From assembly GCA_014381945.1 (NCBI GenBank), contig JACNKQ010000044.1, positions 1 to 64,000 of the forward strand: DNA of 64,000 nt. Direction: 5' to 3'. Both the position numbers and the translations under genes were made by a program. The stretch's first letter is position 1, and every line of letters begins with the position of its first letter. The notes under the pieces are model-generated. The model was not told the origin of the DNA and made no database searches. It was given only the letters and a program-made list of their open reading frames with translations. This DNA is from Actinomycetota bacterium (GTDB lineage: Bacteria > Actinomycetota > Acidimicrobiia > Acidimicrobiales > MedAcidi-G1). Below, in pieces: positions 8,407-17,185 of the stretch.

Positions 8407-9411
8407 GTGCGCGCCGTGGTGCTGGTCGGGGGCTTCGGGACGAGGCTCCGTCCGCTCACCACCGACCTCCCCAAGCAGATGCTGCCGATCCTGGATCAGC
8501 CCATGATCGAACACGTGGTCGGGCACCTCTCCGCCCACGGGGTCGACGAGGTGGTGCTCTCGCTCGGCTTCCTGCCCGATGCCTTCAGCGACGTCTACCC
8601 GGACAGTTGCTGCGCCGGTGTCCCGCTCCACTACGCCGTCGAACCCGAGCCGCTCGATACCGCAGGGGCCATCCGCTTCGCCGCCGGGGACGCAGGGATC
8701 GACGAGACGTTCCTGGTACTCAACGGCGACGTGATCACCGACCTCGACGTCGGAGAGCTGGTCGGCTTCCACCTGGCATCCGGGGCCGAGGGAACCATCT
8801 CGCTGACGCCGGTCGACGACCCCTCTCGCTACGGCGTCGTGCCGACCGATGCAGACGGGCGGGTCACCGGCTTCATCGAGAAGCCACCTGCGGCCGAGGC
8901 CCCCTGCAACTGGATCAACGCCGGCACCTACGTGTTCGAACCATCGGTGCTGCAACGCATCGAGCCAGGTTGCCGGGTATCGGTCGAGCGAGAGGTCTTC
9001 CCGGCCATGGCCGATGCCGGGACCCTGTTCGGCTTCCGCTCTGACTGCTACTGGGTCGACACGGGCACCCCCGAGACGTACCTGGGCGTGCAACTCGACC
9101 TGCTCGACGGCGTCCGTGGGCCTGCCCGGTCGGGCGTCGACGATGCCGCCGAGGTCCATGCCGGTGCGACGGTCCGCCGTTCGGTGATCGGAGCGCAAGC
9201 CGTGGTGGCCGAGGGGGCACGGGTCTGCGACTCTGTGGTCATGGCCGGATCGAGGATCGGGAACGGAGCGGTCGTCGACGGCTCCCTCGTGGGGTGCGGA
9301 GCGACCGTCGGTCCTGATGCACAGGTGCTCGGGCTCTCGGTAGTCGGCCACCGGGCCGAGGTGGCGCCCGGCGAACTCCTCGACGGCCAGCGCCGACCGG
9401 AACAGGACTGA
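8407..9411 (+). CDS. Sugar-1-phosphate nucleotidyltransferase (mannose-1-phosphate guanylyltransferase-like)
   Basis: Makes an NDP-sugar from NTP and a sugar-1-phosphate. The 334-residue protein has the signature VVLVGGFGTRLRPLTTDLPK (residues about 4-23), the metal-binding LNGDVITD, FIEKP and NAGTYVF, then a left-handed beta-helix-like repeat tail from about 245. This two-domain plan is shared by GDP-mannose and glucose-1-phosphate enzymes. Since ManA, ManB, Gmd and Rmd are all in the window and no other candidate is, GDP-mannose formation is the best inference. The GTG at 8407 lies 10 bases after the previous stop. Confidence 0.85.
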   Translation: MRAVVLVGGFGTRLRPLTTDLPKQMLPILDQPMIEHVVGHLSAHGVDEVVLSLGFLPDAFSDVYPDSCCAGVPLHYAVEPEPLDTAGAIRFAAGDAGIDETFLVLNGDVITDLDVGELVGFHLASGAEGTISLTPVDDPSRYGVVPTDADGRVTGFIEKPPAAEAPCNWINAGTYVFEPSVLQRIEPGCRVSVEREVFPAMADAGTLFGFRSDCYWVDTGTPETYLGVQLDLLDGVRGPARSGVDDAAEVHAGATVRRSVIGAQAVVAEGARVCDSVVMAGSRIGNGAVVDGSLVGCGATVGPDAQVLGLSVVGHRAEVAPGELLDGQRRPEQD

Positions 9412-9421
9412 GGAGACCGGC

Positions 9422-10369
9422 GTGAAGGCCGTCGTCACCGGGGGTGCCGGATTCATCGGCTCGACGCTCGTCGACCGGCTCCTGGCCGACGGACACGACG
9501 TCGTCGTGCTGGACGACCTCTCCACCGGAAACGAGGAGAATCTCGCTGCGGCCAGGTCAACGGCCGGTGACCGGCTGCGGCTCGAGGTCGTCGACCTGCG
9601 CGAGGACCGAAGCATCGAACTCATCGCCGCTGCTGGCGCCGACGTCGTGTTCCACCTGGCCGCCCAGGCCGACGTGCGGGCCTCGGTCGACGATCCCATA
9701 GCCGATGCGCAGGCCAACGTCCTGGGCACCATCCGTGTCCTCGAGGGTGCCCGGCGTGCCGGGACCCGCAAGGTGGTCCTGGCTTCCAGCGGTGGCACGC
9801 TCTATGGAGACGCCGACCCGTCGCTGCTCCCGCTGGACGAGTCCACGCCACACCGCCCCGAGAGCCCATACGGGGCGTCGAAGCTGGCCGCCGGGGCCTA
9901 CCTGCGCGTCTACGGATCGCTGTACGGGATCCGTTGGACCGAGTTGGCCCTGGCCAACGTCTACGGCCCCCGGCAGGACGCCGACGGCGAGGCGGGCGTC
10001 GTGGCCATCTTCACGGGGAGGCTGCTGGCCGGCGAACCCTGCACCGTCTACGGGAGCGGCGAACAGACCCGAGACTTCGTCTACGTCGGCGATGTCGTCG
10101 ACGCCTTCGTTGCCGCAGCGGATCGGGGAGACGGGCAACTGTTCAACATCGGCGCCGGGGTCGAGACGTCGGTCAACGGGCTCTACCGCTCGATGGCATC
10201 CGCCGTCGGCGGACCGGACGAGCCCATCCGTGCACCTGCCCGCACCGGTGAGCTGCAGCGCTCGGCGCTCGATGCATCACTCGCTGCCGCGGACCTGGAC
10301 TGGCATGCCGACATCGACCTCGACGAGGGCATCCGCCGCACCATCGACTGGTTCCGCACCGGCAGCTAG
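9422..10369 (+). CDS. NAD-dependent epimerase, UDP-glucose 4-epimerase-like (SDR family)
   Basis: An extended short-chain dehydrogenase of 315 residues. It has the NAD loop GGAGFIG (7-13), the HLAAQADVR segment, the serine region SSGGTLYG and the catalytic YGASK, then NVYGPRQ and RDFVYVGDVV, which are typical of GalE and UDP-glucuronate epimerases. GAGGAG 6 bases before the GTG serves as ribosome binding site. It is the last gene of the plus-strand sugar block; its stop codon shares the palindrome CTAG with the stop of cofE on the other strand. Confidence 0.88.
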   Translation: MKAVVTGGAGFIGSTLVDRLLADGHDVVVLDDLSTGNEENLAAARSTAGDRLRLEVVDLREDRSIELIAAAGADVVFHLAAQADVRASVDDPIADAQANVLGTIRVLEGARRAGTRKVVLASSGGTLYGDADPSLLPLDESTPHRPESPYGASKLAAGAYLRVYGSLYGIRWTELALANVYGPRQDADGEAGVVAIFTGRLLAGEPCTVYGSGEQTRDFVYVGDVVDAFVAAADRGDGQLFNIGAGVETSVNGLYRSMASAVGGPDEPIRAPARTGELQRSALDASLAAADLDWHADIDLDEGIRRTIDWFRTGS

Positions 10370-11073
10370 CGGAACAGGTCCTCGTCGGGACTGCGGACCA
10401 GGTCGTCGACCACGCTTCCGTCGCCCAGCCACCCGGAATCGACACCCCTCAGCACGGCGACGGCGATACCCGTCGACTTGCCCATCACCAGCTCCGCTGC
10501 GGCCGCCAGCTCGTCGGCAACTGCAACCTCGGTTACCTGGAGTTCACGGCCCAGGGCGTCCTCGGTGCCGCGGAGGTCGATGACGGGGCGCAGCCCGGCG
10601 ACACCGATTGCGACGTCGGTGACCCCACGGCGCCACGGGCGCCCGAATGTGTCGCTCACGATCACGGCCACCTCGACGCCGAACCGGTGGGTGAGTGCGT
10701 CGCGTATGCGCCGCGCCGACCGGTCGGGGTCTTCGGGAAGCAGGGCCGCCCGGCCGGCCTCTACGTTCGAGAGATCGACGCCGGCGTTCGCACAGACGAA
10801 GCCGTGTTCGGTCTCCGAGATCACGAGATCGCCTCGGCGGCGCAGGATGCGCACCGATTCGGCCTCGACAATCGGACGGTGGCCGACCTCCGGGTCGATG
10901 TCGACCAGGCGGCCCTCGGCCTTGGACACGACCTTCTGGGTCACCACGACGACATCGCCGCCTTCGAGCCCGATGGCGGCCTCGCAGGCCGAAGCGACCA
11001 TCCCGGCAAGGTCGTCCCCCGGGCGGACCTCGGGCAGCCCGGAAACCGGTACCACACGGAGTTCGGCTGTCAT
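10366..11073 (-). CDS. cofE: Coenzyme F420-0:L-glutamate ligase
   Basis: Adds glutamates to F420-0 using GTP in coenzyme F420 synthesis. The 235-residue protein contains VVVTQKVVSKAEGR, SDTFGRPWRRG and the GVAGLRPVIDLRG region of the CofE family. It is the stand-alone form: the C-terminal nitroreductase-like domain that mycobacterial FbiB carries is absent. ATG 11073 overlaps the cofD stop (ATGA); the longer frame upstream lies inside cofD. Last gene of the rmd-gmd-cofD-cofE operon. Confidence 0.93.
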   Translation of the reverse strand: MTAELRVVPVSGLPEVRPGDDLAGMVASACEAAIGLEGGDVVVVTQKVVSKAEGRLVDIDPEVGHRPIVEAESVRILRRRGDLVISETEHGFVCANAGVDLSNVEAGRAALLPEDPDRSARRIRDALTHRFGVEVAVIVSDTFGRPWRRGVTDVAIGVAGLRPVIDLRGTEDALGRELQVTEVAVADELAAAAELVMGKSTGIAVAVLRGVDSGWLGDGSVVDDLVRSPDEDLFR

Positions 11074-11996
11074 CTCCCAGCCCCTATGGCCGTCTCCGCA
11101 AGCGCAGCCGCCACGTCGACAGACCGCATGACGGTGTCGGTGACGACGCATCGCACACCCTCGGCCTCGACCCCTCCCGCCAGGTCGGAGTCCACATCGT
11201 CGATCACGAGGGTGGCCACCAGGTCACGGTAGAGGCGGGCGACGCCGACGACAGACGACTCGTGCCCCATCTCGACGAGCATCCGGTCGGCCGGGCCCTT
11301 GATAGCCGAGCCTCCGACGATCGGGGAGACCGCCACGTTGGTCGCACGGCGGGCTCGCAGGACATCGGCGATGCCCGGAATGGCGAGGATCGGAGCGATG
11401 GAGACCAGGGGGTTCGAGGGGGCGACCACCACCACCTCGGCGGCCGTGAGCGCATCGAGGACGCCGGGCCCCGGGAGGGCGTCCCCGGCGCCTTCGAATC
11501 GGATCCCCGAGACGGGCACGTCGTGGCGGAGTCCGACGAAGTACTCCTGGAAGCCGACCTCCCCGCCGTCGGCCAGCGTCACCATGGTCCGCAGGCGGTC
11601 CTCGGTGGCGGGCAGCAGCCGGAAGCCCAGCCCCCAGGCCTCGGCGATCTCGGCGGTCACGCCGGCAAGTCCCGCCCCCTCGGCGAGCCGCCCGGTCCGG
11701 AACAGGTGCGTGCCGAGGTCGCGGTCGCCGAGCCGGAACCACGAGGGACCCCCGTAGCGGTCGAGCGAGTCCATGGCCTGCCACGACTCGCCGGCCAGTC
11801 CCCAGCCGGTCTCCTGGTTGCCCGCCTCGGCCAGCGTGTAGGTGACCGTGTCCAGGTCGGGAGATATGTGCAGCCCGTGCAGGACCAGGTCGTCGCCGGT
11901 GTTGGCCACCACGACGACCTCGGCAGGATCGACGATCCTCACCAGCCCCCGGAGCAGCCGCGCCGCCCCGACGCCACCGGCGAGGACGGCGATCAC
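11070..11996 (-). CDS. cofD: 2-phospho-L-lactate (or phosphoenolpyruvate) transferase of F420 synthesis
   Basis: CofD/FbiA joins the GDP-activated C3 acid to the deazaflavin Fo. The 308-residue protein opens with IAVLAGGVGAARLLRGL, followed by VVANTGDDLVLHGLHISPDLDTV and PSNPLVSIAPIL, all hallmark family segments. The start is a GTG 7 bases after the gmd stop. Together with CofE this shows that the organism makes F420, as many actinobacteria do. The Fo synthase and guanylyltransferase genes are not in this window. Confidence 0.95.
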   Translation of the reverse strand: MIAVLAGGVGAARLLRGLVRIVDPAEVVVVANTGDDLVLHGLHISPDLDTVTYTLAEAGNQETGWGLAGESWQAMDSLDRYGGPSWFRLGDRDLGTHLFRTGRLAEGAGLAGVTAEIAEAWGLGFRLLPATEDRLRTMVTLADGGEVGFQEYFVGLRHDVPVSGIRFEGAGDALPGPGVLDALTAAEVVVVAPSNPLVSIAPILAIPGIADVLRARRATNVAVSPIVGGSAIKGPADRMLVEMGHESSVVGVARLYRDLVATLVIDDVDSDLAGGVEAEGVRCVVTDTVMRSVDVAAALAETAIGAGR

Positions 11997-12003
11997 GGGA
12001 GCG

Positions 12004-13020
<1,017 letters not shown>

Positions 13021-13932
13021 TCAGTCTGCCGTCGAAAGTCGCCCGCGCCAGTCCTCGAGGAGGTCTACCAGCGTGTCGTCCAACACATGGTCCTGTTTCC
13101 AGCCCGTGTCGGACGAGATCCGGGAAGGGTCGCCGCGAAGTTCCACGAGGTCGGCCGGGCGGAACAGTTCGGGGTCGATGGAGAGGTGCATCTCGTGTTC
13201 TGCCATCGAGAGCAGCCTGTCCATGATCTCCTGGACGCTCGTCGAGGTTCCGGTGCAGACGTTGTACGCCTCGCCGGACAGTCCATGCTCGCCCAGCAAC
13301 CGGTAGGCACGGACCACATCGCGTACATCGGTGAAATCACGTCGCGGCGAGAGGTTGCCCACGCTGACCTCGGTCCCGCCGGACCGCTCGTTGGCCACGA
13401 TCCGGGCGGCCAGCGCAGAGCAGACGAAGCGGTCGCTCTGACCCGGCCCCAGGTGGTTGAAAGAACGTGCCCGGACGACGTGCTGGCCGAATCCGAGGTG
13501 GGCCTGCAGGGCCACCATGTCTGCGGCCGCCTTGCTCGCCGCATACGGGGACACCGGCCGGACCGGGGCCGACTCGGTGAGCGGCAGGTCGTCGGGCGAC
13601 ACGAGCCCGTAGATGTCGGCGCTGGTCACGGTGACCACCCGTCCCACGTCCGCCGACCGGGCTGCGGCAAGGACGTTGTAGGTGCCCTCCACGTTTGCCC
13701 GGAGCGTCTCGACCGGCGCCGACCAGGAACGACCCACGTCCGCCTGGCCGGCGAGGTGGTACACGACATCCGGGCGCACCTCGGCGACCAGCGCAGCGAA
13801 CCCCTCGGCATCGAGCAGGTCCGGCCCACCGTCTGACCGGTCGGTGGGCACCACCTCGTCGCCACAGTCCTCGAGGTGTGCCATCAGGTGCTGTCCGACG
13901 AAGCCGGATGCACCGGTCACGAACGCCTTCAC
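13021..13932 (-). CDS. rmd: GDP-6-deoxy-4-keto-D-mannose reductase (GDP-D-rhamnose synthesis)
   Basis: Reduces the Gmd product to GDP-D-rhamnose. The 303-residue SDR protein has AFVTGASGFVGQHL, HLAGQADVGRSW, TSADIYG, the catalytic YAASKAA, RARSFNHLGPGQ and the Rmd-type FVCSALAARI. Overall it looks like Rmd rather than fucose synthase. The GTG at 13932 was chosen because the fold starts two residues later and because the TGA of a small upstream ORF overlaps it (GTGA). First gene of the four-gene minus-strand operon. Confidence 0.88.
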   Translation of the reverse strand: MKAFVTGASGFVGQHLMAHLEDCGDEVVPTDRSDGGPDLLDAEGFAALVAEVRPDVVYHLAGQADVGRSWSAPVETLRANVEGTYNVLAAARSADVGRVVTVTSADIYGLVSPDDLPLTESAPVRPVSPYAASKAAADMVALQAHLGFGQHVVRARSFNHLGPGQSDRFVCSALAARIVANERSGGTEVSVGNLSPRRDFTDVRDVVRAYRLLGEHGLSGEAYNVCTGTSTSVQEIMDRLLSMAEHEMHLSIDPELFRPADLVELRGDPSRISSDTGWKQDHVLDDTLVDLLEDWRGRLSTAD

Positions 13933-13961
13933 GGGCGGCAAAGGGGGTCGATCGGATTCAC
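13929..13961 (-). other. Putative leaderless upstream ORF of rmd (10 codons)
   Basis: A GTG 6 bases after a TAGGGT box opens a frame encoding MNPIDPLCRP and stops with TGA overlapping the GTG of rmd. If the transcript starts at this GTG, ribosomes would translate the peptide and re-start at rmd. Coding potential of so short a frame cannot be judged from sequence alone. Confidence 0.4.
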
Positions 13962-13967
13962 CGCCGC

Positions 13968-13973
13968 ACCCTA
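13968..13973 (-). promoter_or_regulatory. Putative -10 box of the rmd-gmd-cofD-cofE operon
   Basis: TAGGGT on the minus strand, 6 bases before the GTG of the small upstream ORF and 35 bases before the rmd start. Confidence 0.5.
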
Positions 13974-14029
13974 GGTCATACCCGTGAGGACATCGTTCCC
14001 GCTGCGCCGATGGCGGAGGCACCCGGGGC

Positions 14030-14035
14030 TAGGGT
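14030..14035 (+). promoter_or_regulatory. Putative -10 box of the giant GT2 gene
   Basis: TAGGGT, 9 bases before the GTG at 14045. Confidence 0.45.
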
Positions 14036-14044
14036 CCGGTCACC

Positions 14045-17000
14045 GTGGACACCGACCAGACCGCCGGCCGGCATGGCGCCGGAGACCCGGCAGCGGAGGA
14101 CCAGGGACCCGCTCCGGCGATCCCGCTCGTCGGCCTGGTGCTCGTAGCCCACGACCCGGGCGACTGGTTCGAAGACGTCCTGGCGGCGATCGGCGCCCAG
14201 GACCACAGCGACCTCGAGGTGCTCGTGGTCGACGCCGGCCGACGCAAGGGCCTTGCGGAACGGGTGGCTGCTGTCCTGCCGTGGGCCGAGGTGACGGCGG
14301 CACCGGGCGATCCCGGCTTCGGCAAGGCGGCGAACGTCGCCATCGGGCGCAACCGCCGAGGGGCATTCCACCTCTTCCTCCACGACGACCTCGTCCTCGA
14401 CGGAACGGCGGTGCGGCGCATGGTCGAGTGCGCACTCGGGTCCAACGCCGGCATCGTCGGACCCAAGGTCCTCGACGGGTCCGACCCCCGGTACCTCGAG
14501 GACATGGGCTCATGGGTCGACCGGTACGGGGCGGCGGTCCCACGCTTCGAACCAGGCGAGCTCGACCAGGGCCAGTACGACGCCGACCCCGAGGTCTTCG
14601 CCACGTCCGAGTCGGCCCTGCTGGTCCGCAGCGACCTGTTCGAGGCGATCGGCGGCTTCGACCCCGAGATCCGCTTCCTCGACGGCTCGCTGGACCTCTG
14701 CTGGCGTGCCCGCCTGGCAGGAGCATCGGTGCAGACCGCTCCGACGGCCGTCGGCAGGAGCGTCGGCGGCCGTCGGACCAGAAGGCGGCGGACCGACCCC
14801 TGGCGCTTCCGGCCGCGTCACAAGCTGCGCATGACGCTCGTCAACCAGGACCCGGTGCACCGCGGTGCCGCGGTGGCCGAACTGCTGCTGGCGACCCTGC
14901 TGGGGGTCGCCTACGGGCTCCTCGTCGGCCGGTTCCGACACGTCAGGGGCCTGGTAGCCGCCTGGCCATGGAACCTGCGCAGGATGGCATCCGCCCGGTC
15001 CCGGCGTGCCACCGTCGACCGACACTTCGGAGGCGAGCAGGCCCGCCTGTACGTGCGCCACGACATCCCGCACCGTTCCTTCCACCGGGCGGTCACCGGC
15101 GGGGCATCTGTCGGCACGGGCTCGGAGGCGCCCGGTCGCCTCCGGCTGCACCAGCTCTGGTCGGCGCTGCTCGGGCCGGGGGGCATTGCGCTGCTGGTCG
15201 GGGGAGCGGTTCTCGGGTTCGGTTCCCGGCACCTGCTGACCAGGGGCCTGCCGGCCATCGGGAGGTTTCAGGCCGTCCCCTCGGACCCGTTCGACCTCGC
15301 CTGGTCCTGGTGGACCGGCTGGCGACCCACCGGCGGGGGCATCGCCTCGCCTCCGAACGAGGGGTTCGCCTTCATCGGCCTCCTCGGACAGGTGTTCCCC
15401 TGGGGCGGGGCGGTCCTGCTGGCCGCCGTGGTGCTTGCGACATTCCCGATCGGGGCCGTCGGCGTCTGGCGCCTGGTGCGCCCGATCGGAGGCGGAAGGT
15501 CGAGGGCGGTGGCCGTCCTCACATACCTCGCCGTCCCGTTGCCCTACAACTCGTTGGCCGAGGGTCGCCTCGCCCCGTTGGCCGCCTACGCAGCGCTGCC
15601 ATGGGTGGCGCACCGGCTGGCGGCGGCACAGGGCGTGGTGCCGTACGGACGCAAGGGTGGCGACCCGGGCCCCGGCGCCCGCCTCGGCGGACTCTGGGGG
15701 GAGGCGCTGGTTGCCGGCCTCGTGCTGGCGCTTGCGATCGGCATGGAACCGACGGTGGTCGTGCTCGCAGGCGTCGTGGCGGCCGGGCTGGTTGCGGGCA
15801 GCATCCTGGCCGGCAGCCTCGCCGGCATACCGAGGCTCCTGCTGGTGGCGACCGGTGCGACTGTCGTTGCGGCCCTCCTCCATGTCCACCAGTTGGATCG
15901 CCTGCCCGGGGGCGACCAGGTCGCCGCATTCGTCGAGCCCGGAACCTGGGTGCCTGCCGACCTGGGCATCCCCGCCATCCTGCGATTCGACACGGGGCCA
16001 TTCGGAGGCGGCAGCCTGGGCTGGGCCCTGCTCGTCATTCCGGTCACGGCGCTACTCACGGCGTCCGGCTGGCGCCTCGCCCTGGTGGTCAGGGCGTTGA
16101 TGGTCGCAGCGGGCGGGTTCGGCCTGGCCTGGGTGCTCGACCAGGGCTGGTGGTCGGGACCGATGCCGGCGGCCGAGCTGGTGCTCGTCCCGGCCGCACT
16201 GGGGCTGGCCTGGGCGGCCGCCGTCGGGGCGGCATCGATCGGTGCGGGCATCTACCGCCGCGCCTTCGGCTGGCGCCACTTCCTGCCACCCGTCGCCGCC
16301 CTGGCGCTGCTGGTGGGCGTGGCCCCCGTCGTCGCAGCCTCGCTCGACGGCAGGTGGGGACTGCCGCCACGCGGGCTCGACGCAGCCCTGCCGATCTTCG
16401 GCGACGAGGGCGGCGCCGCCTACGACGGATCGCGCGGCGGCGTAGGGCGCGTGCTCTGGCTGGGAGAGCCGTCGATCCTGCCGGCCTCGGGGATCGCCCT
16501 CGATGACGGCCTGGCGATGGCGTTGACCGACGGCGTCCCCACCCTGTCGGACCAGGTGCCGTTCCGGGCGAGTGACGGACCGGGGATACGGGAGGTCCGC
16601 ACGGCGATGCTCGAACTCCTCGGGGGCAGGACCAGCCGCCTCGGCATCGAGGTGGCCGCCTGGGGCATCCAGCACCTCGTGGTGGTCGAGCGCAGCGCAG
16701 CAGCCCCCTACACGGCGGTCGAACCTCCGCCGCCCGTCGAACTCCTGGCGGCGCTCACCAGACAGCTCGACCTCGAGCGGGTCGAGGGCCTGAACCGGTC
16801 CGTCACGGTGTTCCGGAACACGGTTGCCGAACCCGTCCATGCGGTGGTCCGGGACCGGACGGGCAGCGCCGTGCCGGTCGCAGTCGAGCGACCGGCGTGG
16901 GACCGGTTCGAGGTGGTCCCGCCGGTCGACGGAACGTTCCGGGCAATGGTCGGACCGGCGGGGTGGTGGAGCCTGGAACCGATCGAGGGCGCCGGATCCG

Positions 17001-17185
17001 TCGAAGTGCTCGAGGGTCCGTTCCCGTCGGCCCGCATCGCCGCCGGTACGCGGGCGGCGGTCGTGATGGATGCCGAGGTGGGCTCGCGGGGAATCCGGAC
17101 ACGGCAGTCGGTCGTCGTGCTCGTCGTGCTGTTGGCGACCAGCTGGGCGCACGTCGGTCGGGGCAGGCGGCGGGTGGACGCATGA
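14045..17185 (+). CDS. Large GT2-family glycosyltransferase with polytopic membrane domain
   Basis: A 1046-residue protein. Residues about 25-250 are a GT2 domain: VGLVLVAHDPGDWFEDVL, LVVDAGRRKG, GFGKAANVAIG, the metal-binding HDDLVLDG and FLDGSLDLCWRARLAG. After a basic loop (about 235-255) come some ten hydrophobic segments between about 275 and 770. A largely extracytoplasmic domain follows, then a last membrane segment near the end. Such fusions occur in actinobacteria next to DUF5719 proteins and are thought to act on cell-wall glycans. The GTG start is fixed by the TAGGGT box. The stop overlaps the next gene (ATGA). Substrate is unknown. Confidence 0.85.
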   Translation: MDTDQTAGRHGAGDPAAEDQGPAPAIPLVGLVLVAHDPGDWFEDVLAAIGAQDHSDLEVLVVDAGRRKGLAERVAAVLPWAEVTAAPGDPGFGKAANVAIGRNRRGAFHLFLHDDLVLDGTAVRRMVECALGSNAGIVGPKVLDGSDPRYLEDMGSWVDRYGAAVPRFEPGELDQGQYDADPEVFATSESALLVRSDLFEAIGGFDPEIRFLDGSLDLCWRARLAGASVQTAPTAVGRSVGGRRTRRRRTDPWRFRPRHKLRMTLVNQDPVHRGAAVAELLLATLLGVAYGLLVGRFRHVRGLVAAWPWNLRRMASARSRRATVDRHFGGEQARLYVRHDIPHRSFHRAVTGGASVGTGSEAPGRLRLHQLWSALLGPGGIALLVGGAVLGFGSRHLLTRGLPAIGRFQAVPSDPFDLAWSWWTGWRPTGGGIASPPNEGFAFIGLLGQVFPWGGAVLLAAVVLATFPIGAVGVWRLVRPIGGGRSRAVAVLTYLAVPLPYNSLAEGRLAPLAAYAALPWVAHRLAAAQGVVPYGRKGGDPGPGARLGGLWGEALVAGLVLALAIGMEPTVVVLAGVVAAGLVAGSILAGSLAGIPRLLLVATGATVVAALLHVHQLDRLPGGDQVAAFVEPGTWVPADLGIPAILRFDTGPFGGGSLGWALLVIPVTALLTASGWRLALVVRALMVAAGGFGLAWVLDQGWWSGPMPAAELVLVPAALGLAWAAAVGAASIGAGIYRRAFGWRHFLPPVAALALLVGVAPVVAASLDGRWGLPPRGLDAALPIFGDEGGAAYDGSRGGVGRVLWLGEPSILPASGIALDDGLAMALTDGVPTLSDQVPFRASDGPGIREVRTAMLELLGGRTSRLGIEVAAWGIQHLVVVERSAAAPYTAVEPPPPVELLAALTRQLDLERVEGLNRSVTVFRNTVAEPVHAVVRDRTGSAVPVAVERPAWDRFEVVPPVDGTFRAMVGPAGWWSLEPIEGAGSVEVLEGPFPSARIAAGTRAAVVMDAEVGSRGIRTRQSVVVLVVLLATSWAHVGRGRRRVDA

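Noticed and set aside
13021-13932. GDP-fucose synthase instead of Rmd
   Set aside because: The protein lacks the fucose-synthase (epimerase/reductase) signature and resembles the single-step reductase; some uncertainty is reflected in the confidence.
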